Origin: Caldifarciminota bacterium
GTDB taxonomy: Bacteria; Hydrothermota; Tepidihabitantia; SM23-42
DNA length: 64,000 bases
Direction: 5' to 3'
NCBI GenBank assembly: GCA_027026255.1
Contig: JALVOT010000007.1
Span: 62,001 to 126,000, forward strand
In this document: positions 44,091-52,319 of the stretch, in pieces
Layout of the letters: every line of letters begins with the position of its first letter
Numbering within the stretch: the stretch's first letter is position 1
The notes under the pieces: generated by a model
Databases searched by the model: none
Seen by the model: the letters and a program-made list of their open reading frames with translations, nothing else
What the model was told of the DNA's origin: nothing
Position numbers and translations under genes: made by a program

Positions 44091-44118
44091 ATTATAAATA
44101 ACTCGCCTGAAAAGTCAA
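44091..44118 (-). promoter_or_regulatory. Promoter of cvpA, leaderless type
   Basis: Minus strand TTGACT (44118-44113), 16 bases, TATAAT (44096-44091), five bases to ATG at 44085. Confidence 0.82.
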
Positions 44119-44279
44119 TCCTGAGCTTGACTGAATCCCCACCATTTTTTCTCACTGAACAAATTAAAACAACTTATCATTTTGCGGCGTAAAATGATGT
44201 CTTGCCGACGCCCTGCTTATTACCTTTCTGTTTATCCGCTCTCTGATGCATCAATCCTTATTTAAACACCAATCCATCT

Positions 44280-45989
44280 TCATCTCTGTCTCTTACGCAT
44301 CCTCAATAATTTATTCACCGTATAGGTATTCACCACATCCCCTGGTTCAAGCCAGCCCCGACGTGCCGTGGTAATGCCGTATCCCATCCAGGAAAGTCCT
44401 TCAACACCATGGGCATCAGTTCCAATCGAAATCTTAACCCCGGCCTCTTTAGCAGCCCTTAGATTCACATCATTCAAATCAAGCCGATCCCAGTACGCAT
44501 TCAATTCAAGCCAGGTTCTGGTCTCTGCTGCATACTCAATCACCTTATGGATATCCACCTGATAGCCTTCCCTTGAAGAGATGAGTCTTCCCGTCGGATG
44601 GCCAATGATATCTACATACGGGTTATCCATTGCTGCACATATCCGTTCAGTAACATTCCTGGTAAACCCCTGATGCACAGAGGCAATAACCAGATCCAAA
44701 TTTTTCAGCACTTCATCAGAAAAATCCAATTTCCCATCCTTCAGGATGTCAACCTCCAGACCCTTAAGCATTTTAATACGGGTAAATTTCTTATTCAAGC
44801 GGTCAATCTCCTCCCATTGTTTATGAAGCCTTTTAAGGTCAAGACCATGGGCATACCTTGCAGAAACCGAATGGTCACTAATAAGAATATATTCATAACC
44901 CAGTTCTTCTCCAGCCCGGACAAGTTGTTCAATTGTAGCATTTGAATCTGAATAATTAGAATGGATATGAAGGTCTCCGTGTATATCCTTCTTCTCAATA
45001 AGTCTCGGAAGTTTGTGCATCTGCGCCTTCTCAATCTCACCTCGATCCTCACGCAATTCTGGTGGAATATAATCAAGGCCCAATGCCTTATAGACATCCT
45101 CCTCCCTTTTTCCTGCACACATCCGCCGGCCCTTAAAAAGACCATACTCACTCAACTTCATCCCCCGCTGCCTGGCGATATTGCGCAGCTTAACATTATG
45201 AGCCTTTGACCCGGTGAAATACTGGAGTGCCGACCCATATGACTTCAGTGGAACAATCCTGAGGTCAACCTGCACCCCTCCCTCAACAATAATTGAACCC
45301 TTTGTATCACCCGCCGCAAGGATACGTTCAGTCTGCGGAAAACTTGTAAAAACCTCAATTATCCTTGCACCATCCTTCCCGGTCGTAAGAATATCAATAT
45401 CGCCGACCGTCTCTCTGCCACGCCTTAGCGAACCGGCGGGTGAAATCTCTTTTAGTTTTACGGTCCTTTTCAGATACTCCACAACACTGAATGCAATCTC
45501 CCGGGCACGGGCAAGGGAAAGACGCTGATGTGCCCTCTCAAAAAGTTCAATCCCCTTTTTGATATTCTCCACTTTCTTTTCACCCATCTGGGGAAGTTTT
45601 GCCAGGGTCCCATTCTTAATAACCCTTTTTAAATCAACCAAATTTTTTACATTCAACTTTTTATTTGCCAGAGCAAGGGTCTTTGGACCCAGATTCTGAA
45701 TATCAAGCAAATCCAATAGACTGTCTGGAATATCCTTGGTTGCCTCTTCATATTTCTTCATCTTGCCGGTGCGTAGATACTCATCAATCTTCTTAGCAAT
45801 TCCAGCCCCTATCCCTGAAAGTTCCTGAAGTTTTCCTGCCCGGTGTATCTCTTCAATGTCCCGGGTCAGTTCGTCTAAGACCCTGGCCGCCTTCCGATAG
45901 GCGACCACCTTAAAAACATTCGCCCCTTTAAACTCCAAGGCATCGGCAATCCGTTCAAATATTCGAGCAAGTTCCTTATTCTTTTTCAT
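44280..45989 (-). CDS. polX: DNA polymerase X with C-terminal PHP domain
   Basis: PolX fills short gaps in base-excision repair and its PHP domain trims 3' ends. The 569-residue protein has helix-hairpin-helix segments (LSGIGAGIAKKI, LGPKTLALANKKL, LPQMGEKKVENIKKG), the nucleotidyltransferase palm with GDIDILTTG and VQVDLRIV, and the PHP metal cluster DLHIHSNYSD, SDHS, GLEVDI, ASVHQG, GHPTGR and IGTDAH. All metal ligands appear present. It follows a small gene by 32 bases on the same strand. Confidence 0.96.
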   Translation of the reverse strand: MKKNKELARIFERIADALEFKGANVFKVVAYRKAARVLDELTRDIEEIHRAGKLQELSGIGAGIAKKIDEYLRTGKMKKYEEATKDIPDSLLDLLDIQNLGPKTLALANKKLNVKNLVDLKRVIKNGTLAKLPQMGEKKVENIKKGIELFERAHQRLSLARAREIAFSVVEYLKRTVKLKEISPAGSLRRGRETVGDIDILTTGKDGARIIEVFTSFPQTERILAAGDTKGSIIVEGGVQVDLRIVPLKSYGSALQYFTGSKAHNVKLRNIARQRGMKLSEYGLFKGRRMCAGKREEDVYKALGLDYIPPELREDRGEIEKAQMHKLPRLIEKKDIHGDLHIHSNYSDSNATIEQLVRAGEELGYEYILISDHSVSARYAHGLDLKRLHKQWEEIDRLNKKFTRIKMLKGLEVDILKDGKLDFSDEVLKNLDLVIASVHQGFTRNVTERICAAMDNPYVDIIGHPTGRLISSREGYQVDIHKVIEYAAETRTWLELNAYWDRLDLNDVNLRAAKEAGVKISIGTDAHGVEGLSWMGYGITTARRGWLEPGDVVNTYTVNKLLRMRKRQR

Positions 45990-46021
45990 CCAAATCTCAC
46001 ATATCCTTTTAATCTATTGAG

Positions 46022-46225
46022 CTATTTCGCCTTCTCCTGTCTCTTTGCATAAGCAACCATAAGCCTGCCCAGTCTTTTATAGCCTGCTTTAAGATACCAC
46101 TTTTTAATCCAGGCCGATACCTGTCTCTTTGTCTCATCGGGAAGTTTTTCAAACTCCTCAGCCGCCTGTTTTGCCGCCTCATCCATATTCTTTAAAATCT
46201 GCTGCTGGGTCTCTTTATCAATCAT
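46022..46225 (-). CDS. Small helical protein of 67 residues upstream of polX
   Basis: No family is recognised. The chosen ATG has AGGAGG five bases before it, and the product, MIDKETQQQILKN onward, is charged and helical with a basic tail (AYAKRQEKAK). A longer frame starting at 46303 is open but lacks a comparable site. It may share a transcript with polX. A conserved-hypothetical role near DNA repair is the only hint. Confidence 0.65.
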   Translation of the reverse strand: MIDKETQQQILKNMDEAAKQAAEEFEKLPDETKRQVSAWIKKWYLKAGYKRLGRLMVAYAKRQEKAK

Positions 46226-46356
46226 AACATCCTCCTGATTAAATAAATTTTTTATACCAGCCTTTACCCGATTTTTGAAAACAGACTCCGGGACCCTTAC
46301 CATTTCCTTATGCCGTCAAGCCAAGACCCTCTCTCCCGGGGAACAATATATATCAT

Positions 46357-46410
46357 TCAGCCCCAGTTCTGATGCATACTAAATATATCACCATTTACAT
46401 ATTCCACCAT
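46357..46410 (-). CDS. Possible 17-codon leaderless small ORF
   Basis: An ATG lies five bases after a clean TTGACA-16-TAAAAT promoter, exactly where other leaderless genes start here. The product reads MVEYVNGDIFSMHQNWG and ends at TGA, with another ATG directly after it (a 19-codon frame, 46297-46356). It could be a leader peptide for the small gene and polX downstream, or the promoter may simply make a longer leader. It has no similarity I recognise. Confidence 0.35.
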   Translation of the reverse strand: MVEYVNGDIFSMHQNWG

Positions 46411-46415
46411 ATTAA

Positions 46416-46443
46416 ATTTTAGCAAAATATCTATTGATGTCAA
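46416..46443 (-). promoter_or_regulatory. Promoter for the small gene and polX
   Basis: Minus strand TTGACA (46443-46438), 16 bases, TAAAAT (46421-46416). The next annotated gene start is at 46225, so either a 180-base leader exists or the short ORF at 46410 is translated. Confidence 0.68.
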
Positions 46444-46554
46444 GGGTAAGCCGCCAGGAATTTTGTCTGAATCCACGCCGCTTCTCGCTGGTCGTAGAAT
46501 CTATAATATACAGATACCGGATAAAAACCGCAGCTGCATCAGGATACTTCCCGG

Positions 46555-46582
46555 TTGACAAACAATTCCATTTGAGTAGAAT
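46555..46582 (+). promoter_or_regulatory. Promoter of the basic small protein and purC, leaderless type
   Basis: TTGACA (46555-46560), 16 bases, TAGAAT (46577-46582), five bases, then ATG at 46588. Confidence 0.78.
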
Positions 46583-46587
46583 AGATT

Positions 46588-46851
46588 ATGGTTTACAAAG
46601 TTGTCAGATGCTATTTTAATGGTCGGACTGAACAGACCTATACCAGTAATATTCTGGAAAATAAAAAGGTCTTCCCGCCTGGTGTCAAAAAAGGGCAGAA
46701 GCGGCTGCTTCCGGTTCGAATTGCCAGGCTGAAGGCGGACTCTTTTGTCAAAAAACTAAAAGATATGAATAAGAAACGGCCAGTCATAGAAAGAACTTTG
46801 AGCCCGATAAAAGGCAAAAATTCTATCAAAAAAAAGGTTGAGTATGAATGA
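46588..46851 (+). CDS. Small basic protein of 87 residues before purC
   Basis: Family not recognised. The product starts MVYKVVRCYFNGRTEQTY, has an aromatic and basic centre (KKVFPPGVKKGQKRLLPVRIARLK) and a Lys-rich tail, giving a high positive charge consistent with nucleic acid or ribosome binding. Its start is fixed by a leaderless promoter. It overlaps purC by eight bases and appears co-transcribed. Function unknown. Confidence 0.65.
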   Translation: MVYKVVRCYFNGRTEQTYTSNILENKKVFPPGVKKGQKRLLPVRIARLKADSFVKKLKDMNKKRPVIERTLSPIKGKNSIKKKVEYE

Positions 46852-47722
46852 ACCGGTCGGCTCATTAGAACTTTCCGGGATTAAAAAATTCAAATCCGGA
46901 AAGGTAAGGGAAATATTCGACTTAGGTGAAAATTTTCTAATTGTTGCCACAGACCGCATATCAGCATTTGACTTTATCCTCCCTACATTAATTCCTGATA
47001 AAGGTAAAGTTCTCAATAAGATTTCAGTTTTCTGGTTCAAAAAAACCGAGGATATTATTGAAAATCACTTTATTACTGACAATCCAGCTGCATATCCGGA
47101 AATTCTAAAACCATTTAAACAAATCCTGCACGGACGCTCGATGCTTGTAAAAAAAGCAGAGCCGATTGAGGTCGAATGTGTGGTCAGAGGTTATATTATG
47201 GGTTCTGCCTGGGAAGAATATAAAAATAGGGGCACAATTGCTGGAATAAAATTTAAAAACCTCCAGAAAGGTGACAGGCTTCCTGAACCAATCTTCACTC
47301 CAGCGACAAAGTCCCATAGCGGGCATGATGAGAATATTTCGTATGAACAGATGAAACAGATCGTTCCTGCTGAGGATGCCGAATTCATTCGGGGGAAAAG
47401 TCTTGAACTATATAATTACGCACATAATTATGCATTAAAAAAGGGAATCATCATCGCCGATACGAAATTTGAATTTGGCAGGGTCAACAATAAAATCATC
47501 CTCATTGATGAAATATTCACCCCGGATTCAAGCCGCTTTCTTGACCGTGCACAATATGAAAAAGAAAAGAAACTTATCTCTTTTGATAAACAGTTTGTGC
47601 GTGATTATCTGTTAAGTACAGACTGGGATAAAAATTCACCGCCCCCGGCATTACCCCGGGATATTGTTGAAAAGACCAGGATGCGATACCAGGAAGCGCT
47701 GAAAAGGCTTTCTGAAAGTTAA
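46844..47722 (+). CDS. purC: Phosphoribosylaminoimidazole-succinocarboxamide synthase
   Basis: PurC joins aspartate to CAIR in purine synthesis. The 292-residue protein contains KSGKVREIFDLG, FLIVATDRISAFD, ECVVRGYIMGSAWEEY, GHDENISYEQM and TKFEFGR with IDEIFTPDSSR, the full set for the ATP-grasp-like enzyme. ATG at 46844 fits an AAAGG site six bases upstream; a TTG at 46838 is the alternative. It is longer than E. coli PurC (237), as in yeast-type enzymes. No other pur genes are near. Confidence 0.95.
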   Translation: MNEPVGSLELSGIKKFKSGKVREIFDLGENFLIVATDRISAFDFILPTLIPDKGKVLNKISVFWFKKTEDIIENHFITDNPAAYPEILKPFKQILHGRSMLVKKAEPIEVECVVRGYIMGSAWEEYKNRGTIAGIKFKNLQKGDRLPEPIFTPATKSHSGHDENISYEQMKQIVPAEDAEFIRGKSLELYNYAHNYALKKGIIIADTKFEFGRVNNKIILIDEIFTPDSSRFLDRAQYEKEKKLISFDKQFVRDYLLSTDWDKNSPPPALPRDIVEKTRMRYQEALKRLSES

Positions 47723-47724
47723 GA

Positions 47725-49914
47725 CTACTCAGTAACCATCAACCCCAATCCTACCAGGCTGTTCAACACCAGAAATATCAAAATGGTATTTACTATTCCT
47801 AATATCGGAATGAAAAGCACTGCAGTAAGTAATGCACCAAGGCTTGAACCGATAAGGTCAAGGGCATAAATCCAGCCTGCCTTTTCTCTCTTTAGTATCC
47901 CGATACTCAGTGGAAAATGGAGTCCACCCAGAAATCCCCCCGAAAATACCAGAACTGCAATAAAGATATTTATTCCCGGAATATGAAAGAGGGATATCAA
48001 TAAAATAACGGCAAAATATAATGCAGTGATAAATTCAACCCGAGAAAGGGTAATAACCAGATTGCCTCTTTTCATCGGTGAATGAAGATAATATATCGTG
48101 CCCAGACCGAGGCCGAGCATATAAAAGGCGATAATTGCACCAATCCAGCCATATAGATAACCATAAAAGACCTGAAAAAGAATTATCAAAACGACCTCAG
48201 CAGAAATTTCACTGGCGCCCATTGAAAATATTGAGGCATAGACTATAAATTTTTTACGGTAGAATATGAATACAAGCAACAAAGGTATAAAGAACAGCAG
48301 TGGATTCAGATTAAAAAATTTAATAAATAAACGCTTCAAATATAATGAACCTATGCCACCCCAGAGAATTGATGTAAAATAGTAGCAGACCGGTTTGAGG
48401 TCTGTATTCAAATAGCCGTTTGATTCCTCAATGCTACTTTTCAGATATTTCAATTTTTCCCTGCTGAAATTATAATCAAAATAGTAATCATTAACATAGC
48501 TCAAATCCAATCCCCTTTCTACTATTCTCCGTCTCAGAAGGTCAACTATCTTGTTGGATGCAATCCTCTTATCTCCGGCAATAAAGGTTGTCTTTGATGT
48601 CGGCAGGGCAAGCACATAGTTAAATGAACTCCGTAAGGTATTCTGAACCGTCTTAAGAAGCTGGCCATAAAGTGGACTGATGATATTGGGCGGCGTAGTA
48701 ATATGTATAGAAAAAAAACCACCTGGCAGAAGAATTCTTCTTGCCTCCCGGAAAAATTCCCCGGTATAAAATCGGTTGATCTGGACATTCGTGGGATCCG
48801 GAAGATTGATGATTATTACATCATAATGTTTTTTGGTATTCTTAATAAAAAAACGGGGATCACCAAATATTGTTTCTAACCTTTCAAATTGTCCGAAATC
48901 CTGTCTGGTATATTGTTCCCCCATCTTGAAAAGCAGAAAGTCGAGTTCCAAATAGGTCACTCTCTTAACCATTGGATGTTTCAATATTTCTCTTATACAG
49001 CCGCCTTCCCCACCCCCGACCAGAAGCACATATTTCGGATTGTGATGCAATAAGAGTGCATAATGAACCGCCTCTTCACTTGTAAAGAGGTCGGGGTATG
49101 AAAAATCATAGATACCGTTAATATAAAAATTTACCTGGGTTTCAGATTTTGTTACGGCAATCACACCGTATTTTGATTGATCCAGACCGATAAGATTTTG
49201 ACCACGCATCTGGAGCTTTCGGGAAAAATTTTCAATCGCGTTGATTCGGAAAAACAACAACAAAAACAAAAGGGGGATTAAAAGAAACCTTTTTTTATTA
49301 ATAATAATCAAAACACACAAAAGCAAAACAACAAATGACAAAATTAAAATTCCATAGGTCGGCATAATCTGGACCAGCACAAATGATACCAAAATTCCTC
49401 CCGAAAATGAGCCAAATGCCTCCCACAGATAGACACTCTCCGGCATAATGATCCGGGATGCAGCAGGATAAAGTCCACCAAAGACGATACAGGTCGGTGC
49501 TAAGGCAATTATCGATATCAATATAATTTTACCAAGATTGATAATTTCTCCGAACGGCAGCGAAAATATCACCGGGGCAAATCGTATGAAGGTGATTGAG
49601 AAGACAATAGAAAAGGCAAGGATAAAAAGCAAAAACGCATAATTTAAATCCGGTTTAGCATGAAGACGAAAAGAAGAAAATAAGAAACTCCCCAGACCCA
49701 TCCAGACAAGCCAGAAACATAAAAGAATTCCTGAAACAAGTTCATTGCCGCCAAAAAGCGAAAGGCCCTCCCTGATAATCAAAGTTTGACTGATTACTGC
49801 AACAAATCCGGAAAAGAAAACCGCCAATTCTATCCGCTTCACAGATAAGTTTAAGTAAACTGACGGAAAAATCAAGTCCATAATAATGCCGACATCCTGA
49901 TTCATTTTATGCAC
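47725..49914 (-). CDS. Membrane-embedded spermidine-synthase-like methyltransferase-fold protein
   Basis: The 729-residue protein has about seven N-terminal helices, a soluble spermidine-synthase-type Rossmann domain (about 235-500; VLLVGGGEGGCIREILKHP and YDVIIINLPDPT), then about six C-terminal helices. Such fused spermine synthase-like membrane proteins are common in bacteria, and their substrate is unknown. GTG at 49914 and ATG at 49905 are both possible. It is convergent with purC and is alone on its strand. Confidence 0.85.
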   Translation of the reverse strand: MHKMNQDVGIIMDLIFPSVYLNLSVKRIELAVFFSGFVAVISQTLIIREGLSLFGGNELVSGILLCFWLVWMGLGSFLFSSFRLHAKPDLNYAFLLFILAFSIVFSITFIRFAPVIFSLPFGEIINLGKIILISIIALAPTCIVFGGLYPAASRIIMPESVYLWEAFGSFSGGILVSFVLVQIMPTYGILILSFVVLLLCVLIIINKKRFLLIPLLFLLLFFRINAIENFSRKLQMRGQNLIGLDQSKYGVIAVTKSETQVNFYINGIYDFSYPDLFTSEEAVHYALLLHHNPKYVLLVGGGEGGCIREILKHPMVKRVTYLELDFLLFKMGEQYTRQDFGQFERLETIFGDPRFFIKNTKKHYDVIIINLPDPTNVQINRFYTGEFFREARRILLPGGFFSIHITTPPNIISPLYGQLLKTVQNTLRSSFNYVLALPTSKTTFIAGDKRIASNKIVDLLRRRIVERGLDLSYVNDYYFDYNFSREKLKYLKSSIEESNGYLNTDLKPVCYYFTSILWGGIGSLYLKRLFIKFFNLNPLLFFIPLLLVFIFYRKKFIVYASIFSMGASEISAEVVLIILFQVFYGYLYGWIGAIIAFYMLGLGLGTIYYLHSPMKRGNLVITLSRVEFITALYFAVILLISLFHIPGINIFIAVLVFSGGFLGGLHFPLSIGILKREKAGWIYALDLIGSSLGALLTAVLFIPILGIVNTILIFLVLNSLVGLGLMVTE

Positions 49915-50024
49915 CCCCGGGTGTAAACTCCACGAAAAATCTCAATCAAACAAACCCGAGAATCCCAAAACCTTATTTCCGATATAAAAATTCAGATAAA
50001 TTTAATGCAAACCCTTAATTATCC

Positions 50025-50052
50025 TTGACTTTTTTAAAAAAATAAATATTAT
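50025..50052 (+). promoter_or_regulatory. Promoter of the mreB elongasome operon
   Basis: TTGACT (50025-50030), 16 bases, TATTAT (50047-50052). Expected start near 50059 leaves a short leader with AGGAGG at 50067-50072. Confidence 0.65.
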
Positions 50053-50079
50053 TATTATTGATAACCAGGAGGCTTGAAG

Positions 50080-51144
50080 GTGACATTTAATTTAAAATCA
50101 ATACTAAGGGCTATGAAGATTCTGAAGAGCCAATTTATGACCGATGTGGCAATTGACCTTGGAACCTGTACAACCCTCATCTATGTTAATAGTCGAGGCA
50201 TCGTCTTAAACGAACCTACGGTTGTGGCAATCGATACCAAATCAAAAAAATGTCTTGCCGCCGGTGAAGAGGCGAAGAAGATGCTGGGCAGAACACCGGG
50301 TGAGATAAAGGCAATTCGGCCGATGAAAGATGGTGTAATTGCAGATTTTGAAATGGTTGAACTACTCCTGCGCACATTCATCGAAAAGGTTCAGAAAAAG
50401 AGACTCTTTACCAGACCCCGGGTGATAATCTGTGTTCCCTCCGGTATTACCGAAGTTGAAAAGAGGGCGGTAAGGGATTCGGCTGAAGCAGCCGGGGCAC
50501 GGGAGGTTTTTTTGGTTCCGGAACCGATCTCCGCGGCAATCGGTATTAACCTTCCAGTCCATTCAGCAGTTGGCAATATGATTATCGATATCGGCGGCGG
50601 AACAACCGAGATTGCGGTTATTGCACTCAACGGCATTGTGACGAACAGTTCAATTCGAACCGCAGGTGATGAAATGGACGATGCAATAGTCCAGTATATT
50701 AAGAAAAATTATAATCTCATCATTGGTGAACAAACCGCAGAAATGATAAAGATTAAAATCGGAAGTGCCTTTCCCACTGTCGAGGAGGGCAAGATTGAAG
50801 TAAGGGGTCGTGACCTTGTCTCTGGCATACCCAAGACCATAAAACTGACAACCCATGAAGTAAGAGAAGCGATTCAAGAACCGCTCTCAATGATTACCGA
50901 AGCAATCCGATTGACATTGGAGAAAACCCCGCCTGAACTTGCCGCAGACATTGTTAACAATGGAATATATATGGCGGGTGGTGGCTCTCTATTAAAGGGT
51001 ATTGATACCCTGGTCCGTGAAGAGACAAACCTACCAGTAACCGTTGCACAGGAACCAAATAAGGCGGTTGTAATCGGCGCCGGTAAAATTCTTGAGGATA
51101 TGCCCAAATTTGAAAAAGTCATCTATACGATGAAGAGAGAATAG
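50080..51144 (+). CDS. mreB: Rod shape-determining protein MreB
   Basis: MreB is the actin-like filament that directs lateral wall growth. The 354-residue protein has DLGTCTTLIYV (phosphate-binding), VCVPSGIT-like (here VIICVPSGI), IDIGGGTTEIAVI and MAGGGSLLKG. The start is taken at the GTG that lies seven bases after AGGAGG; a TTG two codons earlier is too close. A short N-terminal extension (TFNLKSILRAMKILKS) before the usual start adds about 19 residues; an internal ATG at MTDVAIDLGT is the alternative. It heads mreBCD-mrdA-rodA. Confidence 0.96.
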   Translation: MTFNLKSILRAMKILKSQFMTDVAIDLGTCTTLIYVNSRGIVLNEPTVVAIDTKSKKCLAAGEEAKKMLGRTPGEIKAIRPMKDGVIADFEMVELLLRTFIEKVQKKRLFTRPRVIICVPSGITEVEKRAVRDSAEAAGAREVFLVPEPISAAIGINLPVHSAVGNMIIDIGGGTTEIAVIALNGIVTNSSIRTAGDEMDDAIVQYIKKNYNLIIGEQTAEMIKIKIGSAFPTVEEGKIEVRGRDLVSGIPKTIKLTTHEVREAIQEPLSMITEAIRLTLEKTPPELAADIVNNGIYMAGGGSLLKGIDTLVREETNLPVTVAQEPNKAVVIGAGKILEDMPKFEKVIYTMKRE

Positions 51145-51897
51145 TTGCGCCGCACCCAGCTTATTTTATTCGCTGTATTCATCACTATTTCCTTAATACT
51201 CTTCTTTCTAAATGACAAAAGTGCATTAATATTATCAGAAAACCTTTCTTCAATCCTTTTATTCCCTATAAAGGTAACAACCCAATTTCTGGACTACCTT
51301 AGTGTATCAAATACACGGATTGAAAATCTGGAAATTGAAATCAATCAGTTAAAACTACAAAATGCACAACTCAGAAAAATGGTGCCGTCTGATACCGAAC
51401 AGTTCAAAGCAAAAAATTTTAAATTGATAAAAGCATTTATTATCGGCCGTGACCCCCAGAATATTAACGGCTATCTCTACATAGATAAAGGTCAGACTGA
51501 CAGTATCACAAAGGGACAGCCAGTAATTGCCATAAACGGTCTGGTGGGAAAGATAAAATATGCTGGTAAAAACCTCAGCATTGTTGAAACCCTGGAAAAC
51601 GAAGGGTTTGCAATAAGCGCGATTGATATCAAAACCGGAATCCATGGTGTGGTAAAACAGAAACAGGGGCTCCTGTTCGATTATATCCGTAATATTGATA
51701 CTGTAAATATCAATGATTCAATCCTGACATCAGGAATGAGTCAAATATTTCCCGGGGGTATCCTTATCGGCAAGATAAAAAAAATTGTAAAGACCGAAGA
51801 CACCTTCTTTAAAAAAGTCTACCTCACCCCTGCAGTTAGAATAAATCGGCTCACATCAGTATATGTAATATTGAATCAAAAAAAATTACCGAAATGA
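51145..51897 (+). CDS. mreC: Rod shape-determining protein MreC
   Basis: MreC is a periplasmic scaffold for the elongasome. The 250-residue protein has one N-terminal membrane helix (about 8-27), a coiled-coil with repeated leucines (about 50-75, IENLEIEINQLKLQNAQL), and the beta domain (GQPVIAINGLVGKI). TTG directly follows the mreB stop, so translation is coupled. It overlaps mreD by four bases. Confidence 0.93.
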   Translation: MRRTQLILFAVFITISLILFFLNDKSALILSENLSSILLFPIKVTTQFLDYLSVSNTRIENLEIEINQLKLQNAQLRKMVPSDTEQFKAKNFKLIKAFIIGRDPQNINGYLYIDKGQTDSITKGQPVIAINGLVGKIKYAGKNLSIVETLENEGFAISAIDIKTGIHGVVKQKQGLLFDYIRNIDTVNINDSILTSGMSQIFPGGILIGKIKKIVKTEDTFFKKVYLTPAVRINRLTSVYVILNQKKLPK

Positions 51898-52319
51898 TAC
51901 GCTATTATATTTTATATTTTATCCTGCTCTATCTCACGCTGCCGTTTAACTGGGTGATAGATTTTATCGCAATCTTTGGTTTTTTTATAATCTTTAACGA
52001 AGACGAGCATTTTGCACTGATATACCTGTTTTTCAGTGGTCTATTACTTGATTTATATAACCCTTCGGCCCTGGGCAAAAATACCTTAATCTATACTCTT
52101 CTTGCCCAGGGGTTAATCTATACAAAGAAATATATCTCCCATAATCTTATTACTACCCTTGCAGCATTCACCGTCTTCTTTGCACTTAAAACCTTACTGA
52201 TTCAACTCACCCACCCCGGCTACTTCACAATACTGCAGATTATCTTAACAGAAATTCTATTTATCCCTGCATTTTTAATACTCAACCGAATAAAGTATGG
52301 AATATGGATGAAGAGCTGA
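51894..52319 (+). CDS. mreD: Rod shape-determining protein MreD
   Basis: MreD is a small polytopic membrane partner of MreC. The 141-residue protein has about five hydrophobic helices and the family ending IPAFLILNRI. Sequence conservation of MreD is poor in general, and the position between mreC and mrdA is the best evidence. It overlaps mreC by four bases and mrdA by 16. Confidence 0.85.
   Translation: MIRYYILYFILLYLTLPFNWVIDFIAIFGFFIIFNEDEHFALIYLFFSGLLLDLYNPSALGKNTLIYTLLAQGLIYTKKYISHNLITTLAAFTVFFALKTLLIQLTHPGYFTILQIILTEILFIPAFLILNRIKYGIWMKS

Noticed and set aside
3547..46535. Loose match between about 3547-3577 and 46513-46535 (GAT-CCGGATAAAAAC)
   Set aside because: Similarity is short and drops off quickly; too weak to call a repeat family.
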